Below, piece by piece: positions 27,070 through 35,725 of a stretch of DNA of 64,000 bases. Position 1 is the first letter of the stretch. Every line of letters starts with the position of its first letter. The notes beneath the pieces are model-generated. The model had not been told where the DNA came from. It saw only the letters and a list, made by a program, of their open reading frames with translations, and searched no databases. This DNA comes from JACCTH01 sp963761985 (GTDB lineage: Bacteria > Actinomycetota > Acidimicrobiia > Spongiisociales > ZC4RG35): contig CAVXIT010000009.1 in NCBI GenBank assembly GCA_963761985.1, positions 1 through 64,000 on the forward strand, given 5' to 3'. A program made the position numbers and the translations under genes.

Positions 27070-28224
27070 ATGAGCCAGGATCGGATACCCGAAGAGGAAC
27101 AGTCCGAAACTGATTCCGCCAATCAAGATTCCACTTGGCAACGCCCCGGGTGGCAACAGCTCTGGCCGCCAATCTCCTATTGGTCAAAGACGGCGCTCGC
27201 AATTCTTGGCGTCGTTATCGCGGTACGGATTCTCGCGGCGCTGCAGAACATCCTGCTAATCGTGGTCGCTGCGTTTGTGATTTCTGTCGGCCTCCAGCCC
27301 GCGATCAAATGGATGGAAGAAAAGGGGCTCAGACGAGGAGCGGCGATGGCCGTCCTCCTGCTAGTGGCTCTTGTTGTGATGACCGGCGCCGCCCTCGCCG
27401 TGGTACCGGTAATCATCGAACAGGCGGCCGAGGCGCTCGAGAGCATTCCTCCATTTATCGAGTCGCTCCAAGAGCGTCCGGACGTCATAGGTGATCTCGC
27501 CAATCGCTTCGACCTCGGCGGAGGTGGCGCCGGCGTCAACATCGACCCAGTCGCATTCATCGGCTCGGTAGTGGTGACGCTTTTCAACGTCATCACGCTC
27601 GTCCTCCTCACCCCGTACTTTGCAGTCGGCTTTCCCGGATTGAAGTCAGCCCTCTTCCGACTCACCAAACGGGCCAACCGGGAGGACTTCGTTTTCTTCG
27701 TCAACCGGGCCGTCGACCTGACGTCGAGCTATATCGTGGGAAGTCTTGTCATCAGCCTGGTGGCGGCGGTGACTTCGTTCGTGGCATTTCTCCTAATTGG
27801 GCTTCCCTATCCGCTCGCTCTCGCTGCCTGGGTGGGGATCATGGGATTGATCCCGGCAATCGGAGCCCTGATCGGGATGATCCCGGCGATCGCGGTAGCG
27901 TCCCAGCTCGGCGGCCGGCCGCTGGTCTTTTCCATCATCTTCTGGCTGCTCTATCAACAGTTCGAGAACTACGTGATTGCCCCGCGGGTGATGAGAAAGG
28001 CGGTCAACCTGAACCCTGCCCTGGTGATCATCTCCCTCCTCATCGGTGGGAGCCTGGCCGGATTGGTGGGGGCACTGCTCGCCCTGCCGGTAGCGGCACT
28101 GGTCAAGGTCTTGCTCACGGAGTTTTTCGTCCGCGACCGCATGGAAATGGTCCGCAACGAACCGGAAGAACCCGTCTCGAAACGGAGAATCCGCGGCCGT
28201 ATAGGCAGCCGCCCCCTTCCTTAG
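27070..28224 (+). CDS. AI-2E family transporter (PerM/YdiK type)
   Basis: A 384-residue membrane protein with TM pairs at the N-terminus (ALAILGVVIAVRILAALQNI, then LLIVVAAFVISVGLQPAIKW). The family hallmark region is GLPYPLALAAWVGIMGLIPA followed by IGALIGMIPA and a YQQFENYVIAPRVMRKAVNL segment. The family includes AI-2 exporter TqsA and Na+/H+ antiporters; the ligand is not predictable. It shares its stop region with convergent soxD and starts 32 bp from the divergent ABC ATPase. Confidence 0.9.
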   Translation: MSQDRIPEEEQSETDSANQDSTWQRPGWQQLWPPISYWSKTALAILGVVIAVRILAALQNILLIVVAAFVISVGLQPAIKWMEEKGLRRGAAMAVLLLVALVVMTGAALAVVPVIIEQAAEALESIPPFIESLQERPDVIGDLANRFDLGGGGAGVNIDPVAFIGSVVVTLFNVITLVLLTPYFAVGFPGLKSALFRLTKRANREDFVFFVNRAVDLTSSYIVGSLVISLVAAVTSFVAFLLIGLPYPLALAAWVGIMGLIPAIGALIGMIPAIAVASQLGGRPLVFSIIFWLLYQQFENYVIAPRVMRKAVNLNPALVIISLLIGGSLAGLVGALLALPVAALVKVLLTEFFVRDRMEMVRNEPEEPVSKRRIRGRIGSRPLP

Positions 28225-28451
28225 ACGACTTCGTCCGTTGACGTATCGCGGGTCACCGTAAACCACCGCCGGCAGCCATAGTCATGAAACCAGCGCTCGA
28301 CGGTGGGACCGAAAGCGTTGGTACGCATGAAACCTCGGTCGACGTCACGTACATCAAGGTCTTCGATCGATTCGGGAACCGTGGGTATCTCGCCATAACG
28401 GAACTCCTCTACGGTTCGACGACCGCAATTTGGGCAGGTCAGGTAGAGCAT
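28221..28451 (-). CDS. soxD: Sarcosine oxidase delta subunit
   Basis: A 76-residue protein with the SoxD zinc site: CPNCGRRTVEEFRYGEIP at the N-terminus and a late Cys in HDYGCRRWFTVTRDT. It stabilises the heterotetrameric enzyme at the alpha/beta interface. It begins in a TAATG overlap with soxB and is slightly shorter than the usual 85-100 residues. Confidence 0.9.
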   Translation of the reverse strand: MLYLTCPNCGRRTVEEFRYGEIPTVPESIEDLDVRDVDRGFMRTNAFGPTVERWFHDYGCRRWFTVTRDTSTDEVV

Positions 28452-29662
28452 TACTGAGTACCCGCCGAGCTTCGATCGGAGAGGGGAAGATCCTGGGCGA
28501 ATCGGTCGAGCCCGAACGGTGCGATGAGCGGTGGCACCTCACCCGTGGCGATGAGCTGTGCCATCGCTTCGCCTCCCGCCGGTATGGCTTTGAACCCCCA
28601 GGTGCCCCAGCCGGTCGTGACCAGGAGACCATCGCGGCCGGTGGCACCCATGACCGGTGAATAGTCCGGGGTCATGTCACAGATCCCGGCCCATTGCCGG
28701 AGTATCCGGAGGTCGGCCAGGAACGGTAAAAGCATCAACGCTCGTCCGGCGCATGAGGAAAGGAAGGCGTAGCTCGATCGCTGTGAGTACGAGGGCTGGC
28801 GGTCGATCTCTGCTCCGATGAGGATCTCGCCGCGCGCGGTCTGGCTGGCGTAGAAAAGCAGTTCGGTCGAAGCCGCAATCGTCTCCAAACCTGGCTGATA
28901 GTGATTGGTGACGAAAGCCTGCAGCGGATGCGTGCGAATCGGGAGCCTAACCCCAGCCATCGACGCAACGGTCGTGACCTGGCCACCCAGGGCCATCAAC
29001 ACGACCCCCGCCGAGATGTCCCCGTGATCGGTCTTGACCCCAACAACGCGATCGTCGCTTTGGATCAAGCCGGTGACCGTGGTGTTCTGATGAACGTCCA
29101 CCCCCCGTCGCATCGCACCTTCGGCCAGCGCCCAGACGACGCGGTCGTGACGGGCAGTGGCTCCACCAGGGTGATATGAAGCTCCCATCACCGGATAGCG
29201 CCCACCGCCTTCCAGGTCGATCTGCGGGCAGATCTGTTTGATCTCCTCCGGTCCGACAAACACTGTTTCGGCGCCGTACGCCTGGTTGAGGGCAGCCCGG
29301 GCACGCTCGGCCCGCAATCCCATCTCCGTGTGAGCGATCCACAGGAGCCCCTTGGTTTTGTGCATGATCCAACGGTCGGTCTCGTCCTCGAGTCCCTGGT
29401 AGAGCTCCAACGATCGCTGATAGAAGCGTATGGCTTCCGGAACGCCATAGTTGGCCCGGATCACCGTGGTGTTGCGCCCCGAGTTGCCCGAGCCGATATA
29501 ACCCCGCTCTAACACCGCCACGTTGGTGATGTCGTGGCGAGAGGCAAGGTAATAGGCGGTCGCTAATCCGTGGCCGCCGCCTCCGAGAATGACGACGTCG
29601 TAGCCGGATTTCAGTCGATCCGGCCAGCTGAGGCTGACTCGCTGCTCGATGAACTCATTCAC
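28451..29662 (-). CDS. soxB: Sarcosine oxidase beta subunit
   Basis: The FAD/FMN-bearing catalytic subunit. I chose GTG 29662, preceded by GGAGGA, giving about 403 residues (VNEFIEQRVSLSW), the normal size. Dinucleotide loop DVVILGGGGHGLATAYYLA, GSGNSGRNTTVIRANYGV and GWGTWGFKAIPAGGEAMAQL match SoxB, the last containing the C-terminal FAD contacts. It oxidises sarcosine to glycine, with the methyl group leaving to folate on the alpha subunit. GTGA overlap with the upstream gamma-like gene. Confidence 0.93.
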   Translation of the reverse strand: MNEFIEQRVSLSWPDRLKSGYDVVILGGGGHGLATAYYLASRHDITNVAVLERGYIGSGNSGRNTTVIRANYGVPEAIRFYQRSLELYQGLEDETDRWIMHKTKGLLWIAHTEMGLRAERARAALNQAYGAETVFVGPEEIKQICPQIDLEGGGRYPVMGASYHPGGATARHDRVVWALAEGAMRRGVDVHQNTTVTGLIQSDDRVVGVKTDHGDISAGVVLMALGGQVTTVASMAGVRLPIRTHPLQAFVTNHYQPGLETIAASTELLFYASQTARGEILIGAEIDRQPSYSQRSSYAFLSSCAGRALMLLPFLADLRILRQWAGICDMTPDYSPVMGATGRDGLLVTTGWGTWGFKAIPAGGEAMAQLIATGEVPPLIAPFGLDRFAQDLPLSDRSSAGTQ

Positions 29663-30045
29663 GAGAAGCGTTCCTCCAATTCGGCCGAGAGTGCGGCCGC
29701 CACGATCACCATCGAGTCCGCCCCGTCGATCCAGACCTTTGCGGGAAGCCCCGCCACCATTCCCTGGTTTAGCCCCGGCTGCGGATCGAATGCGCTGAAT
29801 CGTCGAAGCGCCTCGCGCAAAGGCTCTTCCTCGATGGGCATGGCCGCCCATCCCGTGTCACGAACCACAATCGCATGGGGGTCGTCTACTTCCACGTCCC
29901 CACCAACCACCAGGGCATCGTCGGGGGCCAGCCGCATGAGCAGCGCATGTTCGGTCAAGCGAGCGGCGTCGATGGCGTCGGGCGCAGCGACGACTCGGAA
30001 AGCGTCCAGACGGTCAAGCACGAGCGCGGATTCCCTCGGGGTCAT
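29659..30045 (-). CDS. soxG: Sarcosine oxidase gamma subunit-like small protein
   Basis: A 128-residue protein from ATG 30045, between soxA and soxB. It shows only loose resemblance to SoxG (LTEHALLMRLAPDDALVVGG and FSAFDPQPGLNQGMVAGLPA), which is usually about 200 residues and related to the folate-binding aminomethyltransferase fold. Position and overlaps (32 bp with soxA, 4 bp with soxB) support a reduced gamma subunit. Note the operon order D-B-G-A reads A-G-B-D in transcription, not the classical B-D-A-G. Confidence 0.68.
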   Translation of the reverse strand: MTPRESALVLDRLDAFRVVAAPDAIDAARLTEHALLMRLAPDDALVVGGDVEVDDPHAIVVRDTGWAAMPIEEEPLREALRRFSAFDPQPGLNQGMVAGLPAKVWIDGADSMVIVAAALSAELEERFS

Positions 30046-32137
30046 AGAAGGGATGCGAGGCGTGCCGAATCGGTCGGCCCTCGCACAAGAGGTCCTCGGG
30101 TTCGCCCGATCCGGTCCGAAGCCAACCGAGCATGACGCTCTTCTCGAGGATGCGGCTGAACCGCGACGATGTGATCTGGCCAACCGGAGTTCCGTCTTGC
30201 CAGAGGATCGCCCCCTCGACCGGTGCCGGTCCGTCCATTTCCCAGCCGAGCAGGCGCTTGTTGAGAGGGAGACGATTTGTTCGCACCAACGCCTGCTTGC
30301 CGACAAAATCGGGCTTGCTCAGGCGCGCTGCCCATTCCAGTCCGAGCCGGCGCGGAGTCGAGTCGTATTCGGAGTCCATGCCGACAATGAAGTGACCTTT
30401 CTCTAGACGCAAGGTGAACAGGGCGTCGAGGCCGTGCGGATACAAGCCGAGGTCGGCTCCGGCTTTCTCGAGACTGCGCCACAACCGCACCGAATCAGCA
30501 AAGGAGTGGTGCAATTCGAAGGAGACTTCTCCTGTGAACGACAGCCGGACGATCTTGCAATCAATTCCGAAGACCTCGTGGTCCTGGTGCGCGAGATAAG
30601 GAGGAGGGTTGTCGACGCCACCACGAAGTAGCAACTCACGAGCGAGCGGACCGGTGACGTTGATAGCCCCGAGCGACATCGTCCGGTCGAGAATGCGGAC
30701 GTCGAGGCCGAAGGTCTCGGCCCAATCCCTCACCCACATCTCGGCGAAAGAAGCCCCTCCGGACGTGAAGGTAAGGAAGAATCGAGTCTCGCTCAGCCGA
30801 CAGATCAATCCGTCATCGAGCACGTACCCTCGCTCGTCGAGCAACAGCGCGTAGCGGACCTGACCCGCCTGGAGATCGCCCACCCGACACGGATAGATCC
30901 GTTCCAGGAACTCGACCGCATCTGGACCGGACACCTCCATTTTGCCGAGAGTGGATACGTCGCCGAGAGAGACTCTTTGGCGCACCGCCCAGTACTCGGC
31001 CTCCGGATCCGGATAACGCCACGGCCGCCACCACGCGCCGAATCGGTCCATAGTGGCCCCGAGGCGGAGATGCTCCCGATGAAGCGCGGTCTGCCGGAAG
31101 GCCGGCAAGTCGAAGCCGGCGGCGACCTCGCGCATAGTGGCCTGGCGGCTCAAAGGCCGGGCGGTGAAGGCGCCAGCGCGGGCCGCTCCTTTGGCCGCTA
31201 AGAACGAACGGAGATGCGGGAGACACACGCTTCCCTGGCAGGTGCCGGTTCCGGCCAGGGTGGCTCGCTTGAGCAACTCCATTTCTTGAAACCCCCGTTC
31301 CCACACGGCCTCGAGGTCGGCCACGGTGACAGCCGAGCAGGGACAAACGGTTCCTTCGGTCGGGGGCGGGGGCAGCGTGTCGTCCCCGGCCGCATCACCC
31401 ACCACCTCGATGTCCAACCCATGACCCATACGGAGGAGACCGGTTCTGGGGTGAAGCCCGAGGTCCACGACCACGTTCCTGGCGGGGATCCTCTTTCCCT
31501 CGGCAGTGACGACTGCCTCGACCCGTGCGGTTCCTTCGAATCGTTGCGGGTGTTCGGTGATGATCGTGACGTCGTCGAGTGCTATCCCGGCGTCGCGCAT
31601 CAGGGTGGCAGCGCGCGCCGTAAAGATCCCGGCCAGCTCAGAACCCGGGCAAACCGGCTGCTCCTCGGCGGCGCCGGTGGCGATCACGACGCGGTCGCAT
31701 TTGACGCTCACCATGCCGTCGGGCGTCCGAGCGACAACGGTGGGACCGGCATATAGACCCAGGACCTCCTCACCGTTGCCAGCATCGATCGTCACCACCG
31801 TTCCTTGCGCACGGGCGGCTGCCGCTCTCCCGCTCTCGCCCTGGCCGATCACCACTATGTCGGCGAATGCGGTGTGGTGGGAAATGTGGATCGGTTCCTT
31901 CTCCTCGCCAAGCGACGGGGTTTCGATCTGGCTCTTTATCTCGAGACCAGGCTCGGCTTTGAGTTGACAACTCCGCACATAGGAAACTCCATCTGCCTCG
32001 ACCAGGCAGTTCGGACAGTCGCCTCCGAGACAGATACAGCCGCCGCGACGTGGATGAATGCCTCTCCGCAAGAGTGCGAGCGCGACGGAGTCGCCATCTT
32101 CGAAAGGAATCGATTCGCCATCGAAGAGGAAGGTCAG
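30014..32137 (-). CDS. soxA: Sarcosine oxidase alpha subunit, compact form
   Basis: Domains in order: [2Fe-2S]-like or Fer2_4 domain with CICLGGDCPNCLVEADGVSY; a reduced nucleotide-binding domain (IVVIGQGESGRAAAARAQGT); a BFD-like Cys cluster (GTVCPCSAVTVADLEAVWER, then GTCQGSVC); and a C-terminal folate-dependent aminomethyltransferase domain (MRLEKGHF-type region seen as LFTLRLEKGHFIVGMDSEYD). At about 700 residues it is much shorter than the usual about 965. Homology runs upstream to about 32137 (LTFLFDGESIPFEDGDSVAL) but no ATG/GTG/TTG is available there. CTG 32137 or an ATT just before it may start the gene, overlapping the dehydrogenase stop. TTG 32071 would cut the first domain. Confidence 0.87.
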   Translation of the reverse strand: MTFLFDGESIPFEDGDSVALALLRRGIHPRRGGCICLGGDCPNCLVEADGVSYVRSCQLKAEPGLEIKSQIETPSLGEEKEPIHISHHTAFADIVVIGQGESGRAAAARAQGTVVTIDAGNGEEVLGLYAGPTVVARTPDGMVSVKCDRVVIATGAAEEQPVCPGSELAGIFTARAATLMRDAGIALDDVTIITEHPQRFEGTARVEAVVTAEGKRIPARNVVVDLGLHPRTGLLRMGHGLDIEVVGDAAGDDTLPPPPTEGTVCPCSAVTVADLEAVWERGFQEMELLKRATLAGTGTCQGSVCLPHLRSFLAAKGAARAGAFTARPLSRQATMREVAAGFDLPAFRQTALHREHLRLGATMDRFGAWWRPWRYPDPEAEYWAVRQRVSLGDVSTLGKMEVSGPDAVEFLERIYPCRVGDLQAGQVRYALLLDERGYVLDDGLICRLSETRFFLTFTSGGASFAEMWVRDWAETFGLDVRILDRTMSLGAINVTGPLARELLLRGGVDNPPPYLAHQDHEVFGIDCKIVRLSFTGEVSFELHHSFADSVRLWRSLEKAGADLGLYPHGLDALFTLRLEKGHFIVGMDSEYDSTPRRLGLEWAARLSKPDFVGKQALVRTNRLPLNKRLLGWEMDGPAPVEGAILWQDGTPVGQITSSRFSRILEKSVMLGWLRTGSGEPEDLLCEGRPIRHASHPFYDPEGIRARA

Positions 32138-33213
32138 AATTCCACCACCGTGCGGGCGCCTTCGCCTCGTTGCATTCGTTCGAAGGCATCGTTGATTCCG
32201 CCCAGATCAGTTCGGTGCGAAACCGTTCGGCTTAGATCCAGTTCGCCACGTGCGACGAGATCGGCCAGCGAGGCGATCTCTGCGGCCGGATTGCCTGAGC
32301 CGTAGAACGAACCAATCAGGCTCTTCTCGGATGAGAAATCGATGGCAGAGATTTTGGCCGATGTCCCCGCCGGGGCAATTCCGACCACAATCACGACGCC
32401 CCCGGGCGCAGTCATCTTCCATGCAGCTTCGATGGTCTCCGGTCGGCCTACTACCTCGAAGACCTGGTCAAATCCAGACTCGACGTTCTCCGGGCTCGCG
32501 AACTTTGTCGCTCCTTGAGCCAGGGCCAGGGCTTCTTTCTCCGGCATTGGATCTACCGCGACGATCTCTTCGGCCCCCGCCAGCGCCGCTGCGGCGATCA
32601 CCTGCAGACCCACGCCTCCGCAGCCAATGACGGCCACCCGATCACCGGGCTTCACTCGCCCCGCGTTGCGGACCGCACCGAACCCGGTGACCACCGCGCA
32701 GCCAACCAGGGCGGCTTCATCGAATGACAAGCTGTCGGGAATCTTGACCACGGATCGGGCAGGAACAACGGTTCGCTCCGCAAAAGCGCCAATCGCCAGA
32801 AACTGCTGGAGCGGAGTTCCATCGCTGCGTTCCATGCGATGGGTGCGATCAAGCATCGTTCCGGAGAAGGCGGCCGCCGAGCCAGGCTGACATAGGTTCG
32901 GATGTCCGCGACGACATTGCCGGCACTCGCCGCAGGAAGGGAGGAAACAGAATGAGACCTTGTCACCCGGCGCGATCGCTTCGACGCCTTGTCCGACGGC
33001 AGTGACCGTGCCGGCGCCTTCGTGTCCGAGAACGGTCGGGAAGCGTTGCAGTCCGAAGTGACCAAGGGCGAGATGCAGGTCGGAGTGGCACACCCCGGCT
33101 GCGGCCAACTCGACTTCGACTTCCTCAGCCTGCGGAGGCTTGAGCTCCACTTCTTCTTCACGAGCTCGCTCGCCGGCGCTCAGCCATACGGCCGCTCTCA
33201 TCCGATCCGCCAT
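32134..33213 (-). CDS. Zinc-dependent alcohol/formaldehyde dehydrogenase (MDR family)
   Basis: A 359-residue class III-like MDR enzyme. Catalytic zinc ligands are in GVCHSDLHLALGHF (Cys) and LGHEGAGTV (His, Glu). The structural zinc site is CGECRQCRRGHPNLC, and the NAD loop is VAVIGCGGVGLQVIAAA. The pattern is close to S-(hydroxymethyl)mycothiol/glutathione dehydrogenases. Formaldehyde released by sarcosine oxidase would be an obvious substrate, and the gene directly precedes soxA with a stop/start overlap. The specific thiol cofactor is inference. Confidence 0.85.
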   Translation of the reverse strand: MADRMRAAVWLSAGERAREEEVELKPPQAEEVEVELAAAGVCHSDLHLALGHFGLQRFPTVLGHEGAGTVTAVGQGVEAIAPGDKVSFCFLPSCGECRQCRRGHPNLCQPGSAAAFSGTMLDRTHRMERSDGTPLQQFLAIGAFAERTVVPARSVVKIPDSLSFDEAALVGCAVVTGFGAVRNAGRVKPGDRVAVIGCGGVGLQVIAAAALAGAEEIVAVDPMPEKEALALAQGATKFASPENVESGFDQVFEVVGRPETIEAAWKMTAPGGVVIVVGIAPAGTSAKISAIDFSSEKSLIGSFYGSGNPAAEIASLADLVARGELDLSRTVSHRTDLGGINDAFERMQRGEGARTVVEF

Positions 33214-34298
33214 CGCTCGAGGTCCTTGAAATCAGGTTCCATCCCGAGTCCGGAACCGGGAGGAGCTTTGAGGAATCCCTCTTCTACCTGTAACTGCTGC
33301 GGAAGCATGAAATCTCGCCGTTCGTAGGTCCAGCCCGGCGGATCGTACGGAAACTCCAGATAAGGCCCAGTCGACCAGGCCAGGGCAACGTGGAGGTTGG
33401 CGAGTAGACCGTATCCGGTTGACCAGGTGTGAGGCGACCAAATGCGACCCTGGTCTTTCGCCCAGCTCGCGACGAGTTGACAGCCGTGAACGCCTCCAGC
33501 CAACACGACGTCATTTTGAATCACGTCCACCACCTCAAGCAACCGCCTGCTGGCCGTCAGGTCCCGAACCATTTCCCCCGCCGCGATCGGGAGCAATCCG
33601 AGCTCTTGCAAGCGGCGATAACCGCCGACATCGTTCGTATCGAGGGGCTCCTCCAGCCAGAAGACATCGAGCTCGGACAAGGCTCGAGCACACTCAATGG
33701 CGGTGTCGATTCCCCAGGGTGGTCTGGTGTCGCCGGGCATCCGCCACCCCTGGTTGGCGTCGACCATTAAATCGAAGTCCGCTCCCACCGCTTCTCGGGC
33801 TTTGGTCACGACCATCAAGTCGGAGCGCCAATCCGTGGAGCCGAGCCTGATCTTGGCGGCAGTGATCCCCTCCGCCTGGCTGGCTAGCAAACGCTCGACG
33901 CGCGCTTCGGGACTCACGCGCTCCCCTGTGGATTGGTAAATCCGGAAGGTGTCTTGGGTGCCGCCAAGGAACTCCCAAAGGGGCTCGCGACGAATCCTCG
34001 CGAGTAGGTCCCATAGCGCGACCTCGACAGTCCAGTTTCGGCCGGAGTGGAAATCGATCGAGGCACAAACTTTCCACACATGCTCTGAGTCGGCTGGATC
34101 GACTCCGACCAGATAGCGGCTAATGAGATCCAGATCCGGCACTTCTGCCCCGCCGCAAAAACCCCTGATTCCTTCATCGGTTTCAATGGAGACGATCGTT
34201 TCGGAGAAGGATTTGCGGGGTATCGGGTCCCACGAAGCGCCAAACGGGGGTTCAAGGGGGACCCGGTATGAGCGCGCCTCCAATGAAGTGATCTTCAT
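33198..34298 (-). CDS. Enolase-superfamily (mandelate racemase/muconate lactonizing) enzyme
   Basis: From ATG 34298 the protein is 366 residues (MKITSLEARSYRVPLEPPFG). The barrel holds TAAKIRLG (second-strand K-x-K-like position reduced to K-I-R), metal ligands in DLMVDANQGW (Asp), FWLEEPLD (Glu) and LPIAAGEM (Glu), and the late SPHTWSTGYG His. The C-terminal His and the N-terminal capping loop match MR-type dehydratases/racemases. A polar acid or sugar acid is the probable substrate. It overlaps the dehydrogenase gene by 16 bp. A perfect hairpin covers its start codon. Confidence 0.86.
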   Translation of the reverse strand: MKITSLEARSYRVPLEPPFGASWDPIPRKSFSETIVSIETDEGIRGFCGGAEVPDLDLISRYLVGVDPADSEHVWKVCASIDFHSGRNWTVEVALWDLLARIRREPLWEFLGGTQDTFRIYQSTGERVSPEARVERLLASQAEGITAAKIRLGSTDWRSDLMVVTKAREAVGADFDLMVDANQGWRMPGDTRPPWGIDTAIECARALSELDVFWLEEPLDTNDVGGYRRLQELGLLPIAAGEMVRDLTASRRLLEVVDVIQNDVVLAGGVHGCQLVASWAKDQGRIWSPHTWSTGYGLLANLHVALAWSTGPYLEFPYDPPGWTYERRDFMLPQQLQVEEGFLKAPPGSGLGMEPDFKDLERWRIG

Positions 34299-34306
34299 TG
34301 GAGGCG
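34275..34306 (-). promoter_or_regulatory. Perfect 14-bp hairpin over the start of the enolase-superfamily gene
   Basis: CGCCTCCAATGAAG and CTTCATTGGAGGCG are exact inverted repeats around a 4-nt loop (TGAT). The ATG of the gene at 34298 lies inside the upstream arm on its mRNA, so folding would hide the start codon. No separate Shine-Dalgarno is seen upstream. It could be a translational switch or a DNA operator. Confidence 0.65.
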
Positions 34307-34371
34307 TCTCATTCGGCTTTTGTAATGCTGTCGACCCAAATTTTGTTGTGCCAAATACTGTCGAGCCTGGG

Positions 34372-35016
34372 TCAGTGCGCGAGAGCCGTTTCCGCCGTGG
34401 ACAACTCGCGGACAGCGTGCCATACCCGCGACTTTCGCCGATAGTCCCAGTACTTGGTCCGTTCGACTTCCAGGTCTGATCCACCTACAAGACCACCAGG
34501 GAGAACTCCGTTATGGATACGGACAGTCCGATAGAAGATCGGCGAAAGTTCTCTCGCCGCCCGGGCGTGTGATTCGCTCGAGCGCCAGTTCTCGCGAACC
34601 TCCGGAACATCGTGGAGAACGAGGTTTGCCCAGTTGCCGTCCGGCAGTTCCATCGACGAGTAGCTCAGAATTCCGAGGTGCTGGCGGAACTCCAGGATTA
34701 TTTCGGTGTTGGCCTCCTCGAGCGGTGCCCCATCGAGATGGAGGTGCCGCTGCCCGAAGAAACCCACCACGCAGGTATGAGTTGAGGCCTTGAGTACTTC
34801 GGGTCGCGCCACGATGATTCGATGTCGGAGCCCATCGACTTCCCACTCCTGGGGAACGAACCTGATCAGGTCGGCCTCTTCCAACTTTGCCATGCCATAC
34901 CGCAGCTCCTCGAGCATCGTTCCGAGCACTTTGAGGTCGTGCGCGTACAGCGCAATCGAGGTGAAAGGGCGTCTCGGGACCGATTCTCCTGGTGCTAAAG
35001 GAATCGGTTCCATCAA
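34372..35016 (-). CDS. Conserved-looking hypothetical protein (214 aa)
   Basis: I do not recognise the family. The protein is soluble, with no signal peptide or TM segment. Distinctive stretches are FTSIALYAHDLKVLGTMLEE, STHTCVVGFFGQRHLHLDG and KYWDYRRKSRVWHAVREL. It lies upstream of the enolase-superfamily gene on the same strand (73-bp gap) and only 37 bp from the divergent PhnD-like gene, so it probably heads the sox transcript. Confidence 0.68.
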   Translation of the reverse strand: MMEPIPLAPGESVPRRPFTSIALYAHDLKVLGTMLEELRYGMAKLEEADLIRFVPQEWEVDGLRHRIIVARPEVLKASTHTCVVGFFGQRHLHLDGAPLEEANTEIILEFRQHLGILSYSSMELPDGNWANLVLHDVPEVRENWRSSESHARAARELSPIFYRTVRIHNGVLPGGLVGGSDLEVERTKYWDYRRKSRVWHAVRELSTAETALAH

Positions 35017-35053
35017 GTGCGAATCTACTAGGCGATAGCCTGCGGACTAGATA

Positions 35054-35725
35054 ATGGAACTAGCCATTTCCGCCCGCCTCTCGCCTCCCCAAAACGAGCT
35101 GTTTCGTAAGAAGCTGGCGGCGATTGAGGTCGATGCAATCTGGGGAAGTGACCCAAACTGGGAAGACGGCTTTGGGCCTGACGTCGTCTATCTCTGCGGC
35201 CTGCCGGCTTCCCATCTGCTGGATCGTTACCGCCCGCTGGCGGCGCCACTCTTAGTAGAGGAGCGTTACCGCGGACAGCCCTGGTATTTCGTTGATGTCA
35301 TCGGCCGGCTGGGAGAGACCGCCGACGAGACCTGGGCCTTCAACCAGAAGTCATCGTTCTCAGGTTGGGTTGCCGTTCACCACGGCTTTCAACTCGAACG
35401 GAGATCCCCCGAAGACGTTGTTTGGTTGGAAACCGGTTCGCATCTGGCGTCTCTGGAAGCGGTGAGGAGCGGCCAAGCCGATCGCGCCGGCATCGATTCG
35501 ATGATCCTCGACCTCGAGCCTGATCTCCTCGAAGGCCTCGAAGTCGTCACGACCTGGGGGCCGTGGCCCTCACCTCCGGTGATGGCCGCCCGCCATCTCC
35601 CGGTCGAAGTTATCGACGAGCTGGTCGACGGGTTTGCGAGCGACCGCGGCGGCAAGTGGCTTCCCCTCGACGAGGATCACCTTGCCGCCATCGCCGCGGT
35701 GGCCCAAGAACGGCTTTGCCTATGA
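35054..35725 (+). CDS. PhnD/PBP2-like binding protein without a signal peptide
   Basis: A 223-residue protein with the PhnD/SsuA substrate-binding pattern: a first lobe ending DVVYLCGLPASHLLDRY, then PLLVEERYRGQPWYFVDVIG, VWLETGSHLASLEAVRSGQA, DRAGIDSMILDL and WPSPPVMAARHLPVEV. PBP2 proteins normally carry an export signal; this one starts MELAISARLSPPQNELFRKK with no hydrophobic segment, so it should be cytoplasmic and may sense or carry a ligand for MttB. Its TGA overlaps the mttB ATG. Confidence 0.72.
   Translation: MELAISARLSPPQNELFRKKLAAIEVDAIWGSDPNWEDGFGPDVVYLCGLPASHLLDRYRPLAAPLLVEERYRGQPWYFVDVIGRLGETADETWAFNQKSSFSGWVAVHHGFQLERRSPEDVVWLETGSHLASLEAVRSGQADRAGIDSMILDLEPDLLEGLEVVTTWGPWPSPPVMAARHLPVEVIDELVDGFASDRGGKWLPLDEDHLAAIAAVAQERLCL

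Noticed and set aside
32041..32071. TTG 32071 as the soxA start
   Set aside because: It would remove the first strands of the ferredoxin-like domain, whose homology continues upstream to about 32137.
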